64,000 nucleotides of DNA from Sulfitobacter sp. M05. GTDB lineage: Bacteria; Pseudomonadota; Alphaproteobacteria; Rhodobacterales; Rhodobacteraceae. The translations under genes were made by a program, and so were the position numbers. The stretch lies in assembly GCF_029285175.1 (NCBI RefSeq), contig NZ_JABEDH010000005.1, positions 1 to 64,000 of the forward strand, given 5' to 3'. The notes under the pieces were generated by a model. It did not search any database. It was not told the origin of the DNA and saw only the letters and a list, made by a program, of their open reading frames with translations. Below are positions 1 through 9,532 of the stretch, in pieces. Positions within the stretch are counted from its first letter, which is position 1. Every line of letters starts with the position of its first letter.

Positions 1-62
1 AGTGCCTTAGCGCCGATGGTACTGCGTCTTAAGGCGTGGGAGAGTAGGTCATCGCCAAACCT
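1..62 (+). rRNA. rrf: 5S ribosomal RNA, 3' part
   Basis: The first 62 bases match the 3' half of bacterial 5S rRNA. The segment GCCGATGGTACTGCGTCTTA is followed by the GTGGGAGAGTAGGTC block, and the RNA closes with an ATCGCCAAACCT-like end that would pair with the missing 5' end. The 5' portion lies outside the window, so an rrn operon reading rightward ends here. No tRNA follows in the next 150 bases. The exact 3' end is an estimate. Confidence 0.9.
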
Positions 63-209
63 AATAAAGACTTCAATTCAAAACGTATCTCTCTACGATG
101 AAAAATCAATAATCCAAAATTACCGTAATCATACAACGATGAAACACACACCGCGGGTCAACGGTTTTTGATAATCTCCTTACTGATGGTTGTAGATCCT
201 CCCGAAGGA

Positions 210-464
210 TCACCCGGGCAGGCCCGAGCGATCACGTGCCAACATCCGTGCTTCTGCTGCGGAAAGGGCAAGCAGCGCTTCTTGGGTAGTCAGTCCCTTC
301 GCGCTAAACTTCTTCCACAAACGACGTGCTGATGTAGGCGACCACGGTAGCGTCGCCTGCGACAGCCAGTGCCGCAGTGGTTGGGGCAAGCTGTCATAAC
401 TTTTCATTGGATCTTCTGGCCGAGATTTACGCCGCAGGCTGGTTGCGCCCAAATTCCGGTTCAT
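210..464 (-). CDS. DUF6525 family small protein
   Basis: Predicted 84-residue basic protein of unknown function. The start chosen is the ATG at 464, which overlaps the TGA of the upstream DUF1826 gene (TGATG) and has a GGAGGA ribosome site six bases upstream; a GTG one codon earlier is less likely. The sequence contains DPMKSYDSLPQPLRHWL and a WSPTSARRLW segment, which I recall from the Rhodobacterales DUF6525 family. It is the last gene of the zigA operon. A short hairpin (GATCCT/AGGATC) lies at its stop codon. The family assignment is from memory of the pattern; function unknown. Confidence 0.7.
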   Translation of the reverse strand: MNRNLGATSLRRKSRPEDPMKSYDSLPQPLRHWLSQATLPWSPTSARRLWKKFSAKGLTTQEALLALSAAEARMLARDRSGLPG

Positions 465-1096
465 CACGCGTCCTCCGGATCGGTAATTGGGTCAATCACC
501 AGCACCAACCGGGTTTCGCCCGTTCCCTCAATCGGTGGGGACCGGTGACGCAGACCGCGTGCCGGCGTTGCCGGCCAAAGTGTGCCCCGCAAAAGCACTG
601 GTGCGCCGGTCGGGACAGTGAAAATTCGCTCGGGGTCTGACCGGTCGTTGGAAACCCCATATTGTGTCCCGATACCACGATAGGTGCAGACCAAACGGGC
701 TGTGACAGCATCAATGTGAAATTTCCGACAGGCGTTTGTTGTTACGGCTTGCAGGCGCAAACGCAGATACTGGGTTTCCATAAGATCGGCAAAAACCGCG
801 GCCTGTGTGGTCGCATCGTTGATCAGTTGTTCACGCTCGCGGCATGGCGGCGTTTTGGCGATGTCGCATAACTCGGTCAGCGCCGCACGAAAGGCGCTGC
901 GGTGCAGGATGACCCGACCATTCGGCAGGTTTTCAGGTTGAAGCCCATCAATCCAGGCCTGAAATTCGGGCCGGGGCCGCCTGTGCCAGATTGCGGCGGC
1001 GCAGTCTGGCCGTTTGAACGCGGCCAGACCTTGGCTAGACGGGGTCACGACAACCCCGCCAACGGCCCCTTTGACTTTTTCCGCTACCAGCGTCAT
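464..1096 (-). CDS. DUF1826 domain-containing protein
   Basis: A 210-residue protein whose C-terminal half ([27 protein letters not shown]) is typical of DUF1826, a family commonly found beside COG0523 zinc-homeostasis GTPases. Its ATG overlaps the stop of zigA (ATGA), so the two are probably translationally coupled. No signal peptide or membrane segment is apparent. The HRSPP and GTLWP elements resemble parts of a cupin or 2OG-oxygenase-like sheet, but I do not see a clear metal triad and do not assign a reaction. Context suggests a role under zinc limitation. Confidence 0.75.
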   Translation of the reverse strand: MTLVAEKVKGAVGGVVVTPSSQGLAAFKRPDCAAAIWHRRPRPEFQAWIDGLQPENLPNGRVILHRSAFRAALTELCDIAKTPPCREREQLINDATTQAAVFADLMETQYLRLRLQAVTTNACRKFHIDAVTARLVCTYRGIGTQYGVSNDRSDPERIFTVPTGAPVLLRGTLWPATPARGLRHRSPPIEGTGETRLVLVIDPITDPEDA

Positions 1097-2304
1097 GCCG
1101 CTTCCTCGGCCCGGCGCCAGAGCGGAAAAGGATCGGGATAGTCGGGCAAGTTATCAGGGCTGGTTGCCGCAACTGCTGGCACCAAGCAGGCATCCAGCCG
1201 TGCCCTTAATGCCGGCCAGTCAATGCCAGCACCAATGAAAACGATCTCTTGCCGGCGATCGCCCCACGGCTCTTGCCAATGGGCTTGCATATAGGCTTTG
1301 GCACTTTCATGGTCCGGCCAGCTTTCTTTCGGGACCGATGCCCACCATGTCCCCAAGGGCTTAACACTCGACAACGACCCCGCCAGCGAAAATTCAGCGA
1401 CCCAGCCCGGACGGGTGGCAATCCAGAAATGCCCTTTGGCCCGGATAACACCGGGCATATCGCCATTCAGTACCTCCAGAATCCGTTCAGGGATGAACGG
1501 CAGACGCGCGCGGTAAACGAATGACGCGACCCCATACTCTTCGGTCTCCGGAACATGATCGGCAAAGCCATAGAGCTCTTTCGCCCACATCGGATGTTCA
1601 TGGGCCTTTTCGAAATCGAACAAGCCGGTGTCCAGAATGGCTGAAGCGGGGACTTCGGAGTGGTCGACTTCGATAATCTGCGCATCTGCATTCAGGCTGC
1701 GAATGATCTTGCGCGCGGCGTCCACACGCTCGGGGCCGGCATCGGTCACCTTGTTCAGGATCACAACGTCAGCGAATTCGATTTGGTCGGTCAGCAGATG
1801 TACAAGGGTGCGTTCATCCTCTTCGCCTAGCGTCTCGCCCCGATCCCTCAGGAAATCGTGGCTGGAAAAATCATTCAGCAGGTTTGCTGCATCAACGACG
1901 GTGACCATGGTGTCGAGACGGGAAATATCGGCAAGGCTGTTGCCGAATTCATCACGAAAATCAAATGTCGCGGCGACCGGCAAAGGTTCTGAGATGCCTG
2001 TAGATTCGATCAGCAGATAGTCGAATCGCCCCTCATCCGCGAGACGCCGCACCTCTTCCAGCAAATCATCACGCAGGGTGCAGCAGATACAGCCATTGGA
2101 CATTTCAACAAGGGTTTCGTCTGTGCGGCTCAGTTCCGTGTCCGCCCGCACCAGATCGGCGTCGATGTTCACTTCGGACATATCGTTGACAATAACGGCG
2201 ACACGGCGGCCATCACGGTTGTTCAGCACGCGATTGAGCAGCGTGGTTTTGCCCGCGCCAAGAAAGCCGGAAAGGACCGTGACGGGAAGGCGGGTATCTG
2301 ACAT
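1093..2304 (-). CDS. zigA: COG0523 GTPase, ZigA-type zinc metallochaperone
   Basis: A 403-residue G3E-family GTPase. The P-loop GFLGAGKTT is at residues 13-21, the family metal motif C72-I-C74-C75 follows, an LNKVTD guanine-recognition motif lies mid-protein, and a CobW C-terminal domain with [12 protein letters not shown] follows. Such proteins deliver zinc (less often cobalt) to client enzymes and are usually induced by zinc starvation. I chose the ATG at 2304 because GGAG lies six bases upstream; the ATG at 2316 would overlap that site. It leads an operon with DUF1826 and DUF6525 and diverges from an Rrf2 regulator. The metal is inferred from family and neighbours. Confidence 0.85.
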   Translation of the reverse strand: MSDTRLPVTVLSGFLGAGKTTLLNRVLNNRDGRRVAVIVNDMSEVNIDADLVRADTELSRTDETLVEMSNGCICCTLRDDLLEEVRRLADEGRFDYLLIESTGISEPLPVAATFDFRDEFGNSLADISRLDTMVTVVDAANLLNDFSSHDFLRDRGETLGEEDERTLVHLLTDQIEFADVVILNKVTDAGPERVDAARKIIRSLNADAQIIEVDHSEVPASAILDTGLFDFEKAHEHPMWAKELYGFADHVPETEEYGVASFVYRARLPFIPERILEVLNGDMPGVIRAKGHFWIATRPGWVAEFSLAGSLSSVKPLGTWWASVPKESWPDHESAKAYMQAHWQEPWGDRRQEIVFIGAGIDWPALRARLDACLVPAVAATSPDNLPDYPDPFPLWRRAEEAA

Positions 2305-2318
2305 GGTTAGCTCCATAG

Positions 2319-2381
2319 GTTGCGTTAAGCATCACGCAACTTACTCAGTTACTAGATCAATGCAACAATAAATGTTACATT
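2319..2381. promoter_or_regulatory. Palindromic sites between zigA and the Rrf2 gene
   Basis: Two symmetrical sites are visible. At 2319-2340 the 7-base arms GTTGCGT and ACGCAAC flank 8 bases, 15 bases upstream of the zigA ATG. At 2371-2381 AATGTTACATT is a perfect palindrome around a central T, 28 bases upstream of the Rrf2 ATG. They could be operators for the Rrf2 protein or for Zur. Neither assignment can be proved from sequence alone. Confidence 0.45.
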
Positions 2382-2408
2382 ACCGCGCGCCTTGGAGAAA
2401 TCACGCCG

Positions 2409-2834
2409 ATGAAACGCAATTCCCGTCTGTCGCTTGCACTGCATACCTTGGGTCATATGGCCGGTGATCCCGATGCCGTGCAGACTTCGGCGGATATTGC
2501 CAGCCATGCGGGCACGAATCCGGTTGTTGTGCGGCGTGTCTTGGGCAAGCTGAGAGAGGCCGGCCTGTTGACCTCGGAAAAGGGCCATGCAGGTGGCTGG
2601 CGGCTTGCCCGGCCCCCCCAGCAGATTACCTTGGCGGATGTTTATCTTGCGCTTGACGAAAGCCTGATTGCGTCCCCCGATGAGATGGAGCCGCCAGATT
2701 GTTCTATCGAGCACGTTTTGCAAAAGAAAGTCGCCGGGGTGATGGCGGATATCGAACGCAGTCTGATTGAGCGGTTGGCCGCGACGACAATTGCCGAGGT
2801 GCGCGAAAGCGGACAGGACGCTCACGTGCATTGA
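2409..2834 (+). CDS. Rrf2 family transcriptional regulator
   Basis: A 141-residue winged-helix regulator. The N-terminus MKRNSRLSLALHTLGHMA and the pattern VVRRVLGKLREAGLL...KGHAGGWRLA are characteristic of Rrf2, with the wing at about residues 55-70. Only one cysteine is seen near the usual cluster position (PPDCSIEHVLQ), so it lacks the three cysteines of IscR/NsrR and probably binds no iron-sulphur cluster. It resembles YwnA-type Rrf2 proteins. Divergence from the zigA operon over shared palindromes suggests it controls that operon or itself. Confidence 0.85.
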   Translation: MKRNSRLSLALHTLGHMAGDPDAVQTSADIASHAGTNPVVVRRVLGKLREAGLLTSEKGHAGGWRLARPPQQITLADVYLALDESLIASPDEMEPPDCSIEHVLQKKVAGVMADIERSLIERLAATTIAEVRESGQDAHVH

Positions 2835-2928
2835 CGGGTTTTGCGCCCCGTATGCACATCCAGATTGTTATGAGACCCTGCTGCCGGCATCATTGCGCTG
2901 CCTATGGAACAGTCCAGCCTAAAGGCCG

Positions 2929-3567
2929 CTACCCCGTCTTGCGCCGCGCCACCAGATAGCGGCTCATGCTGGGCTTGCTGATGGCCTCTATAATCTCGAA
3001 ACCCGCAGCGGTTATCAGCGCCTCAAGGTCTGCAAAGCTCAGCTTGCGCACGAACGGGGCCTTGCCGACAAGCTGCATCACCGGAATCAGGGCACCGAAC
3101 AGAAACCGCTTTATCCCAATGGATGGTTCGCTCAGGCAGGGGGTTTTGGTGATCAGTAAAGCACCGGGTTCTAGTATTTCGGACAGGGAGGCCAGTATGC
3201 CCTCCAGATCCTCAGTGAGATGAAAGATGTTGAACCCCAAAACCACATTCATGCCAGCGGCATCGTGGGCCGCCTGTGCGGCGGTCGCCACATGAAACCC
3301 AAGATTTTGTGCGCCCTGTTCTGCCGCTTTTTCCCGCGCGATCCGCAGCATTCCGGGGGAGATATCAGTGCCGGTGAACTGTGCTACGTTTGGGGCAAGC
3401 AGCAAGGCGGTTGACCCGGTGCCGCACCCGATTTCAAGCACTTTATCCTCCGCATTCAGATACCTGCGGGTTCGTTCAAGCGTATAGGCATAGGCCTGTT
3501 GGTCCCGGATTGGGGCCGCGGCATATTTCAGAGCGTTCTTGTCCCAGAACTTTGAAGCTTGTGACAT
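2929..3567 (-). CDS. Class I SAM-dependent methyltransferase
   Basis: A 212-residue protein with the SAM-binding signature VLEIGCGTGSTAL (about residues 45-57) and the acidic ribose-contact strand FTGTDISPGML. It ends in a RYLVARRK strand typical of the UbiE/Methyltransf_11 group. The start at 3567 has AAGGAAAAC upstream; a longer frame from 3606 lacks a site. The substrate cannot be told from sequence. It is divergent from a LysR regulator with 93 bases between them, so it is a plausible target of that regulator. Confidence 0.8.
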   Translation of the reverse strand: MSQASKFWDKNALKYAAAPIRDQQAYAYTLERTRRYLNAEDKVLEIGCGTGSTALLLAPNVAQFTGTDISPGMLRIAREKAAEQGAQNLGFHVATAAQAAHDAAGMNVVLGFNIFHLTEDLEGILASLSEILEPGALLITKTPCLSEPSIGIKRFLFGALIPVMQLVGKAPFVRKLSFADLEALITAAGFEIIEAISKPSMSRYLVARRKTG

Positions 3568-3625
3568 GAGGTTTTCCTTATTGAGGCACCTCCAACTCAA
3601 TATCAATGTATGGGTGTGGCGAGAA

Positions 3626-3653
3626 TTGACGAAATTTGCAGGCTATATATACG
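3626..3653 (+). promoter_or_regulatory. Candidate promoter of the LysR gene
   Basis: TTGACG at 3626-3631 and TATACG at 3648-3653 are separated by 16 bases. Transcription would begin about seven bases later, at or next to the LysR ATG (3661), which itself has no ribosome site. A leaderless mRNA is therefore possible. Confidence 0.4.
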
Positions 3654-3660
3654 TATTTGT

Positions 3661-4539
3661 ATGGATTTATCGCTGACCGACTGGAACCACCTGCGCGCTT
3701 TTCTTGCCACGGCCGAAAACGGATCCCTGTCAGCGGCGGCGCGGGCATTGGGGCTGACCCAACCAACGTTGAGCCGGCAGATTGCTGCCCTGGAAGCGGC
3801 GTTGGACCTGATGCTGTTTGAACGCAATGGCCGCACCCTGACATTGACCGACGCGGGGCGCGCCCTGTTGATCCATGCGGGAGACATGGGCAGCGCCGCG
3901 CTGCGGTTGTCGCTGGCGGCCAGCGGTCAACGTTCTGAGCTTAGCGGTTTGGTACGGGTCACCGCCAGCGATGTCACGTCGGTTCATGATTTACCGCAGG
4001 TGCTGCGTGCGCTGCGCTTGCGGGCACCGCAGATCAGCGTCGAAGTGGTGGCGTCAAATGACATAGAAAACCTGATGCAGCGTGATGCAGATATCGCCGT
4101 GCGCAATGTTCGGCCCGATCATCCCAACCTTGTCGCGCGCCTGTTGCGAAAACGAAGCGGGTATTTCTATGCGACCACCGCATATCTCGACGCCCGAGGG
4201 CGCCCCAAAACACTGGATGATCTGGCGCTACATGACTGGATTGCCCTCGGGCCGGTGGTGCGGATGCACCGCTATATGGTCGACATGGGCATCCCGATCA
4301 CACCGGAGAACTTTCGCATTATTTCGGAAAATGGTGTCGCCGCATGGGAAATGTGCCGGGCGGGCCTGGGCATCAGTGCGATGGACGCCGAGGTGGCGGC
4401 GAAATCACCCGACCTTGAAAAGATACTGCCGGAACATTTGCATGTGACCTATCCTGTCTGGTTGGTCACCCACCGCGAGGTCCACACCAGCCCGCGCATC
4501 AGGCTGGTGTTTGATCTTCTTGCCGAGGCATTAAGCTGA
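3661..4539 (+). CDS. LysR family transcriptional regulator
   Basis: A 292-residue LysR protein. The N-terminal helix-turn-helix is clear (FLATAENGSLSAAARALGLTQPTLSRQIAALE, quoted in part: LSAAARALGLTQPTLSRQ), followed by an effector domain with VRVTASDVTS. The start at 3661 (MDLSLTDW) fits the family's usual length; upstream codons back to 3610 look like promoter. The gene is divergent from the methyltransferase and ends three bases from the pheT stop, so the two are convergent. Ligand unknown. Confidence 0.85.
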   Translation: MDLSLTDWNHLRAFLATAENGSLSAAARALGLTQPTLSRQIAALEAALDLMLFERNGRTLTLTDAGRALLIHAGDMGSAALRLSLAASGQRSELSGLVRVTASDVTSVHDLPQVLRALRLRAPQISVEVVASNDIENLMQRDADIAVRNVRPDHPNLVARLLRKRSGYFYATTAYLDARGRPKTLDDLALHDWIALGPVVRMHRYMVDMGIPITPENFRIISENGVAAWEMCRAGLGISAMDAEVAAKSPDLEKILPEHLHVTYPVWLVTHREVHTSPRIRLVFDLLAEALS

Positions 4540-4542
4540 GCG

Positions 4543-6942
4543 TTACCCGCGCAGCACGCCACCCGTTGCCTTGGCCACCTTTTCGATGACCTTGGCTCCG
4601 ACTGCCTCGATGTCGGCATCTTTCAGGGTCTTGCCTTCGGGCTGCAATCGGACCGTGATGGCCAGCGATTTTTTGCCTTCGCCCAGGCTGCCACCAATGA
4701 ATTCATCGAAGACGCGAACGTCGGTGATCAACGTTTTGTCGGCCCCCATCGCCGCATTGACCAAAATCAACGCTTCGACATCGGCATCGACAACAAAGGC
4801 AAAATCACGCTCGACTGCTTGCAAATCGCTGATCTTGAGCGCGGGACGTGTGGCACCGGATTTGCGTGGCATTGGCACTTGTTCGGGCCACAATGTGAAC
4901 GCCATCGCAGGGCCTTTCACATCCATCGCCGTCAGAATCTTCGGATGCACTTCGCCGTAGATGCCCAGCACTTTTTTCGGACCCAAACAGATCATACCGT
5001 GGCGGCCCGGATGCCATTCACTCGATGTGCCGCGCAGGATTTGCACCCGCGCAGGTGCGCCCATCGCCGCCAGCACCGCCTCGGCATCTGCCTTGACATC
5101 ATAGACATCAACGGGCCGCGAAGCCCCATGCACATCTTTCGGGCCGGTCCGTCCGATCAACAAGCCACTGACCAGCGCGTGCTGTTCTTTCGGCTCTCCA
5201 CCGTGAAAGGCGGGGCCGACCTCGAATAGGGCCATGTCGGCAAACCCACGCGCCTGATTACGCGCCGCGGCGGCCAGCAAACCGGGCAGCAAGGCAGGGC
5301 GCATATGGCTCATGTCGGCGCTGATCGGGTTTTCCAGACGGGTCTCGTCTGTGCCACCACCGAATAAAGCAGCGGATGCCTGATCAATGAAGCTGTAGGT
5401 AACGCATTCGTTGTATCCCAAAGCCGCCGCTGCCCGCCGTGCGGCCACTTCACGCCGCTGCATCGGTGACAGGATTGGGCGGGGCACACCGGCGCTGAGG
5501 CGCGGCAAAGGCACGCCTTCCAGCTTGGTCAAGGAGGCGATCCGCGCGACTTCCTCTACCAGATCGGCAGAGCCTTGCACGTCGGGGCGCCAGCTGGGCA
5601 CATGGGCCATATCGCCCTCAAGCGTGAAACCAAGGGCCGTCAAGGTCGTCCGTTGGGTTTCTGCCGGAATCGTCATGCCAACCAATGATTGCACACGATC
5701 CGTGTCCAGTTTGTAAGCGCGGCTGGTATCAGGAATGGCACCGGCGACCACCACATCAGAGGCTTCTCCCCCCGCGTGATCCATGATCATCCGCGTTGCA
5801 TGTTCGATGCCATGCGGTGTCCATTCGGGGTCAATACCGCGTTCAAAACGATACCGCGCATCCGAGTTGATCTTGAGCGCACGGCCCGTATAGGCGGTGC
5901 GGACCCGGTCGAAATAGGCTGCCTCAAGGAAGACATTTGTGGTCTCTTCGGTACAACCCGTCGCGAGACCACCCATCACACCACCGATGCTTTCAACGCT
6001 ATTGGCATCGGAGATGATGGTCATACCCTCTGCAAATGTATATTCCTTGTCGTCCAGCCCCATCAGCGTTTCACCCCCTTTGGCGCGGTGCACACGCAGG
6101 GCATTGCCAGCAATCTTATCTGCGTCAAACACGTGCAAAGGCCGGTTGCGGTCATAGGTGAAAAAGTTTGTCACATCGACAAGGAAGGAAATCGGGCGCA
6201 GGCCAATCGCCTGCAACGCATCCTGCAACCACGCCGGCGAGGGGCCGTTTTTCAAGCCTTTGATCACACGGCCATAGAACACAGGACATTGTTCCAGCGT
6301 GTCCTCGTCAATCGTGACGCTAACCGGACAAGGGAAGGTGCCTGCAACCGGTTCGCAATCGCGCGCCTTCAACGTGCCCAAGCCCCGCGCGGCCAGATCA
6401 CGCGCAATGCCGCGCACACCCAGAGCATCGGGGCGGTTCGGGGTGATTGCAATCTCGATCACCGGATCAACCTTGGCCGGATCGTTCAACGCCAGCCAAT
6501 CAACAAAGGACTGCCCAACCTCGCCAGAGGGCAGTTCGATGATGCCGTCATGCTCTTCCGACAGCTCCATCTCGCGCTCGGACGCCATCATGCCAAAGCT
6601 ATCGACCCCCCGAATTTTGCCCACGCCAATGGTTGTATCAATTCCCGGCACATAGACACCCGGTTTGGCGACAACCACGGTGATCCCCGCGCGGGCGTTC
6701 GGTGCGCCGCAAATGATCTGCATCACGCCTTCGTCGGTCTCAACCTGACAGACGTTCAGCCGGTCGGCATCGGGGTGTTTTTCGGCGGATTTGACATACC
6801 CAATGGTAAAATCACGCAGCCGTGCCCCGCGATCCTCGACGCCCTCAACCTCAAGGCCAAGATCGGTCAGGGTTTCGCAGATTTCATCGACCGTGGCCGT
6901 GGTCTCCAGATGGTCTTTCAACCAGGAAAGCGTGAATTTCAT
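4543..6942 (-). CDS. pheT: Phenylalanine-tRNA ligase beta subunit
   Basis: A full-length 799-residue PheT, the beta chain of the (alpha-beta)2 enzyme that charges tRNA-Phe in the cytoplasm. It starts MKFTLSWLKDHL, carries the tRNA-binding domain with IICGAPNARAG near residue 80, a B3/B4 editing region, B5 and the catalytic-like core, and the C-terminal ferredoxin-fold anticodon-binding domain (RDFAFVVD ... LAITVRLQP). GAGGATTGAGAC precedes the ATG. It is separated from pheS by a small membrane protein gene and about 280 bases, unlike the tight pheST operon of many bacteria. Confidence 0.97.
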   Translation of the reverse strand: MKFTLSWLKDHLETTATVDEICETLTDLGLEVEGVEDRGARLRDFTIGYVKSAEKHPDADRLNVCQVETDEGVMQIICGAPNARAGITVVVAKPGVYVPGIDTTIGVGKIRGVDSFGMMASEREMELSEEHDGIIELPSGEVGQSFVDWLALNDPAKVDPVIEIAITPNRPDALGVRGIARDLAARGLGTLKARDCEPVAGTFPCPVSVTIDEDTLEQCPVFYGRVIKGLKNGPSPAWLQDALQAIGLRPISFLVDVTNFFTYDRNRPLHVFDADKIAGNALRVHRAKGGETLMGLDDKEYTFAEGMTIISDANSVESIGGVMGGLATGCTEETTNVFLEAAYFDRVRTAYTGRALKINSDARYRFERGIDPEWTPHGIEHATRMIMDHAGGEASDVVVAGAIPDTSRAYKLDTDRVQSLVGMTIPAETQRTTLTALGFTLEGDMAHVPSWRPDVQGSADLVEEVARIASLTKLEGVPLPRLSAGVPRPILSPMQRREVAARRAAAALGYNECVTYSFIDQASAALFGGGTDETRLENPISADMSHMRPALLPGLLAAAARNQARGFADMALFEVGPAFHGGEPKEQHALVSGLLIGRTGPKDVHGASRPVDVYDVKADAEAVLAAMGAPARVQILRGTSSEWHPGRHGMICLGPKKVLGIYGEVHPKILTAMDVKGPAMAFTLWPEQVPMPRKSGATRPALKISDLQAVERDFAFVVDADVEALILVNAAMGADKTLITDVRVFDEFIGGSLGEGKKSLAITVRLQPEGKTLKDADIEAVGAKVIEKVAKATGGVLRG

Positions 6943-7218
6943 GTCTCAATCCTCGTGCGTGTGCTTGGGTTCAGTCGGTATCGCCAAACGGGGCGGGGAT
7001 CAATGCGGTTTGCTGATTGCACCAACGCGCGCCGTGCCATCGACGGCCCGCGGGGTGGCGATACCACGCTGGTTCTCTGGCAGTTTATGTTTCAGCTGTG
7101 ATGAATTCTATCGAGGTCACTCCCAGCCTCACCAAATCGCCAACCCGATGGGGCGGGTAGGCGATGGCACGGCGGCTGCAAGCAGCCTTGATTCCGTGCT
7201 TGGTGCTCAGATATTGCG

Positions 7219-7515
7219 TTAGTTCTTACCACTACGTTTAATGAGATTTTGAACCTGTTTGGTTCTCCGCCATGCCTTAGTTGCTTTTTCCTGCACTGCA
7301 CTGCGATTCCTAGATGCTGCCAAGTAAGCCGGAACCAGAAGCAATGCCATCACGGGATACAAAACAAGAATCCAGATAGGCGGAACAATCCAGAGAAGAA
7401 ATAGCAGAGGGAATTGCATCAGAAACGTGCCTGCTTCCCACAGAATTGGGTGCCTTGCTGTCCGCCTTACCCACCAATCATAGTAAGCCCCAAGCCAGAC
7501 CCCAATTAGATACAT
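7219..7515 (-). CDS. Small membrane protein between pheS and pheT
   Basis: A 98-residue protein I do not recognise. Two hydrophobic segments (about residues 25-45 and 47-66, FPLLFLLWIVPPIWILVLYP) are followed by a basic tail rich in K and R. The ATG follows the pheS stop directly (TAGATG), so translation is probably coupled. The coding DNA is more AT-rich than its neighbours, which suggests later insertion. The 276 bases between it and pheT hold no gene I can support; they contain a 12-base inverted pair (GCCGTGCCATCG at 7033, CGATGGCACGGC at 7161). Confidence 0.6.
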   Translation of the reverse strand: MYLIGVWLGAYYDWWVRRTARHPILWEAGTFLMQFPLLFLLWIVPPIWILVLYPVMALLLVPAYLAASRNRSAVQEKATKAWRRTKQVQNLIKRSGKN

Positions 7516-8589
7516 CTACCTACTCAAGCCACCATGCAAATTCGGCTGATCCAGCGACGCAAACCCGTAGTGCCGCAACCAGCGCAGATCGCTGTCAAAG
7601 AACGCCCGCAAATCCGGTATCCCGTATTTCAGCATCGCGATCCGGTCGATGCCCATGCCGAATGCAAAGCCCTGCCAGACGTCAGGATCAATCCCGCCCG
7701 CCTGCAACACTTTCGGATGCACCATGCCGGAACCCAGCACTTCCATCCAGCCGTCGCCCTCGCCAATGCGCAACTGGCCGTCGACCCATGAACACTGGAT
7801 ATCAACCTCGGCAGAGGGTTCCGTGAACGGGAAGTGGGAGGCGCGGAAACGGGTTTTGATGCCGTCAATTTCAAAGAACGCGGAAAAGAATTCCTCAAGC
7901 GTCCATTTAAGGTTCGCCATCGAGATGTCTTTGTCGATCGCCAGCCCCTCGACCTGATGGAACATCGGCGTATGGGTCTGGTCATAGTCCGCGCGGTAGA
8001 CGCCACCGGGGCAGATGATGCGCAGCGGCGCGCCCTCGGCCTCCATCGTGCGGATTTGTACCGGCGAGGTATGGGTGCGCAAAACATGCGGCGGGCGGTT
8101 GTCGCCCTCGGCGCGGGCCATGTAGAACGTATCCATCTCTGCGCGGGCAGGGTGGTGGCCGGGAATGTTCAGCGCGTCGAAGTTATACCAGTCGGTGTCA
8201 ATGCGCGGCCCTTCGGCAACGGAAAACCCCATTTCGGCGAAAATCGCGGTCAGTTCTTCGGTGACCTGAGATACGGGATGGATCGTGCCCTGCCGCTGTG
8301 CGCGTACGGGCAATGTCACGTCGAGCCATTCAGAGCGCAGCCGTTCGTCCAGCGCGGCATCGCCAAGGGCGGCTTTTTTCGCAGCCAGTGCTGAATTGAT
8401 CTCGTCTTTCAACGCATTCAGCGCCGGGCCGACGGTCTGGCGTTCTTCCGGCGTCATCTTGCCCAGTTCGCGCATTTTCAACGCGACCTCGCCCTTTTTG
8501 CCCACGGCGGCCAGCCTGATATCTTCCAGACCCGATTCATCCGTCGCATCCGCAATCAGCTTCAGGTATTTTTGCTTGAGATCATCCAT
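7516..8589 (-). CDS. pheS: Phenylalanine-tRNA ligase alpha subunit
   Basis: A 357-residue PheS, the catalytic alpha chain that forms phenylalanyl-adenylate and charges tRNA-Phe. An N-terminal coiled-coil arm (residues 1-85) precedes the class II core: motif 2 at [10 protein letters not shown], then [19 protein letters not shown], and motif 3 at [14 protein letters not shown] near the C-terminus. The length fits the family. It is the first gene of a pheS / small membrane protein / pheT series. Confidence 0.97.
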   Translation of the reverse strand: MDDLKQKYLKLIADATDESGLEDIRLAAVGKKGEVALKMRELGKMTPEERQTVGPALNALKDEINSALAAKKAALGDAALDERLRSEWLDVTLPVRAQRQGTIHPVSQVTEELTAIFAEMGFSVAEGPRIDTDWYNFDALNIPGHHPARAEMDTFYMARAEGDNRPPHVLRTHTSPVQIRTMEAEGAPLRIICPGGVYRADYDQTHTPMFHQVEGLAIDKDISMANLKWTLEEFFSAFFEIDGIKTRFRASHFPFTEPSAEVDIQCSWVDGQLRIGEGDGWMEVLGSGMVHPKVLQAGGIDPDVWQGFAFGMGIDRIAMLKYGIPDLRAFFDSDLRWLRHYGFASLDQPNLHGGLSR

Positions 8590-8794
8590 CGGGCACCCTC
8601 GAAATTTGCTTGGTTTGTGCTACTTGCGGTCCTGTGGAAATGCAACCCACCGACAAGGGGCAGAATGGGGGCTTATCCACAGGAAAATCGCGCTGGGCGT
8701 GAAAATGGTGCCTGCTGTCCTTGGCCACGGGCCGCATAGGGTGGTAAGGTTTTGCTGAAACCCAACATATTGCAGAACTCTCAAGGAATCGCCG

Positions 8795-9451
8795 GTGCCG
8801 CCTCCCAGCCCATTCAAACCTGCATCGCGCCATGGTCGTCCGGGCTTGATCCGCGCCTTGGCCAGCGGTGCGATTGCGGTTCTGCTGGGCGTTGGTGCTT
8901 TGACCGCCCTGCGCGTGGCGACCGGTGACGTCGGACCTGATGTGATTGACCGCGCAGCTACACCACAGCGCATTCCCGATCTGGAAATTCTGGCAATGGC
9001 GCGGATGGTGTCTCCGCCGGCACCGGGATCGTTTTCGATTGGCGAAGTACCAGCGCAAGTGTCCCCCGTGGTGCCCCCCTCTGATGACGACTGTGTACAA
9101 ACGCTTCATCAGGCGTTGTCATCTACCATCGTGCGCTTTGACAGCGGCAGTTTTGAAATCACGCCACAGCATATCGCCGGCATGGCGCGGATCAGTGATC
9201 GGATCATGGCCTGTGAAACGGCCTATGTTATGGTGGGCGGACATGCGGATGGGGGCGGTGATGACGCGGCGAACCTTGCGCTGAGCTGGGAACGTGCGGA
9301 CCGGACACTTAATCATCTGCTGTTGCTGGGCGTTGATCCCGCCGCCATCGAGGCCGTGGGCTATGGCGCGCGTGCGCCCCTGTCGCAAGGTTCAAATGAA
9401 GATGACGGCAGCGACCATCGGGTTGATTTCAAGGTGATGCGAAAGCCCTGA
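8795..9451 (+). CDS. OmpA-family C-terminal domain protein
   Basis: A 218-residue protein with a GTG start supported by AAGGAA six bases upstream. One membrane segment (about residues 20-42) is followed by a low-complexity linker and an OmpA/MotB-like peptidoglycan-binding domain: IVRFDSGSFEI, then GHADGGGDDAANLALSWERA, and GYGARAPL. Predicted to sit in the inner membrane or be secreted, with the C-terminal domain in the periplasm gripping peptidoglycan. It is convergent with the GST gene. Confidence 0.8.
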   Translation: MPPPSPFKPASRHGRPGLIRALASGAIAVLLGVGALTALRVATGDVGPDVIDRAATPQRIPDLEILAMARMVSPPAPGSFSIGEVPAQVSPVVPPSDDDCVQTLHQALSSTIVRFDSGSFEITPQHIAGMARISDRIMACETAYVMVGGHADGGGDDAANLALSWERADRTLNHLLLLGVDPAAIEAVGYGARAPLSQGSNEDDGSDHRVDFKVMRKP

Positions 9452-9532
9452 ACACTGTGCGGCAGAATGCCCTAGGATCGTTTGATGTGCGGGCCGCGGC
9501 TATTTCGCAGCGCAGCTGTGGCCCGCAAAGGG

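Noticed and set aside
5689-7101. 470-residue open frame on the + strand opposite pheT
   Set aside because: It is fully antisense to a perfectly conserved pheT gene, has no ribosome site and no recognisable domain. Long antisense frames are common in GC-rich codon-biased genes.
8632-8681. Perfect DnaA box TTATCCACA with an inverted degenerate copy (TGTGGAAA)
   Set aside because: About half a perfect DnaA box is expected by chance in a window of this size on two strands, and no origin genes or box cluster are near.
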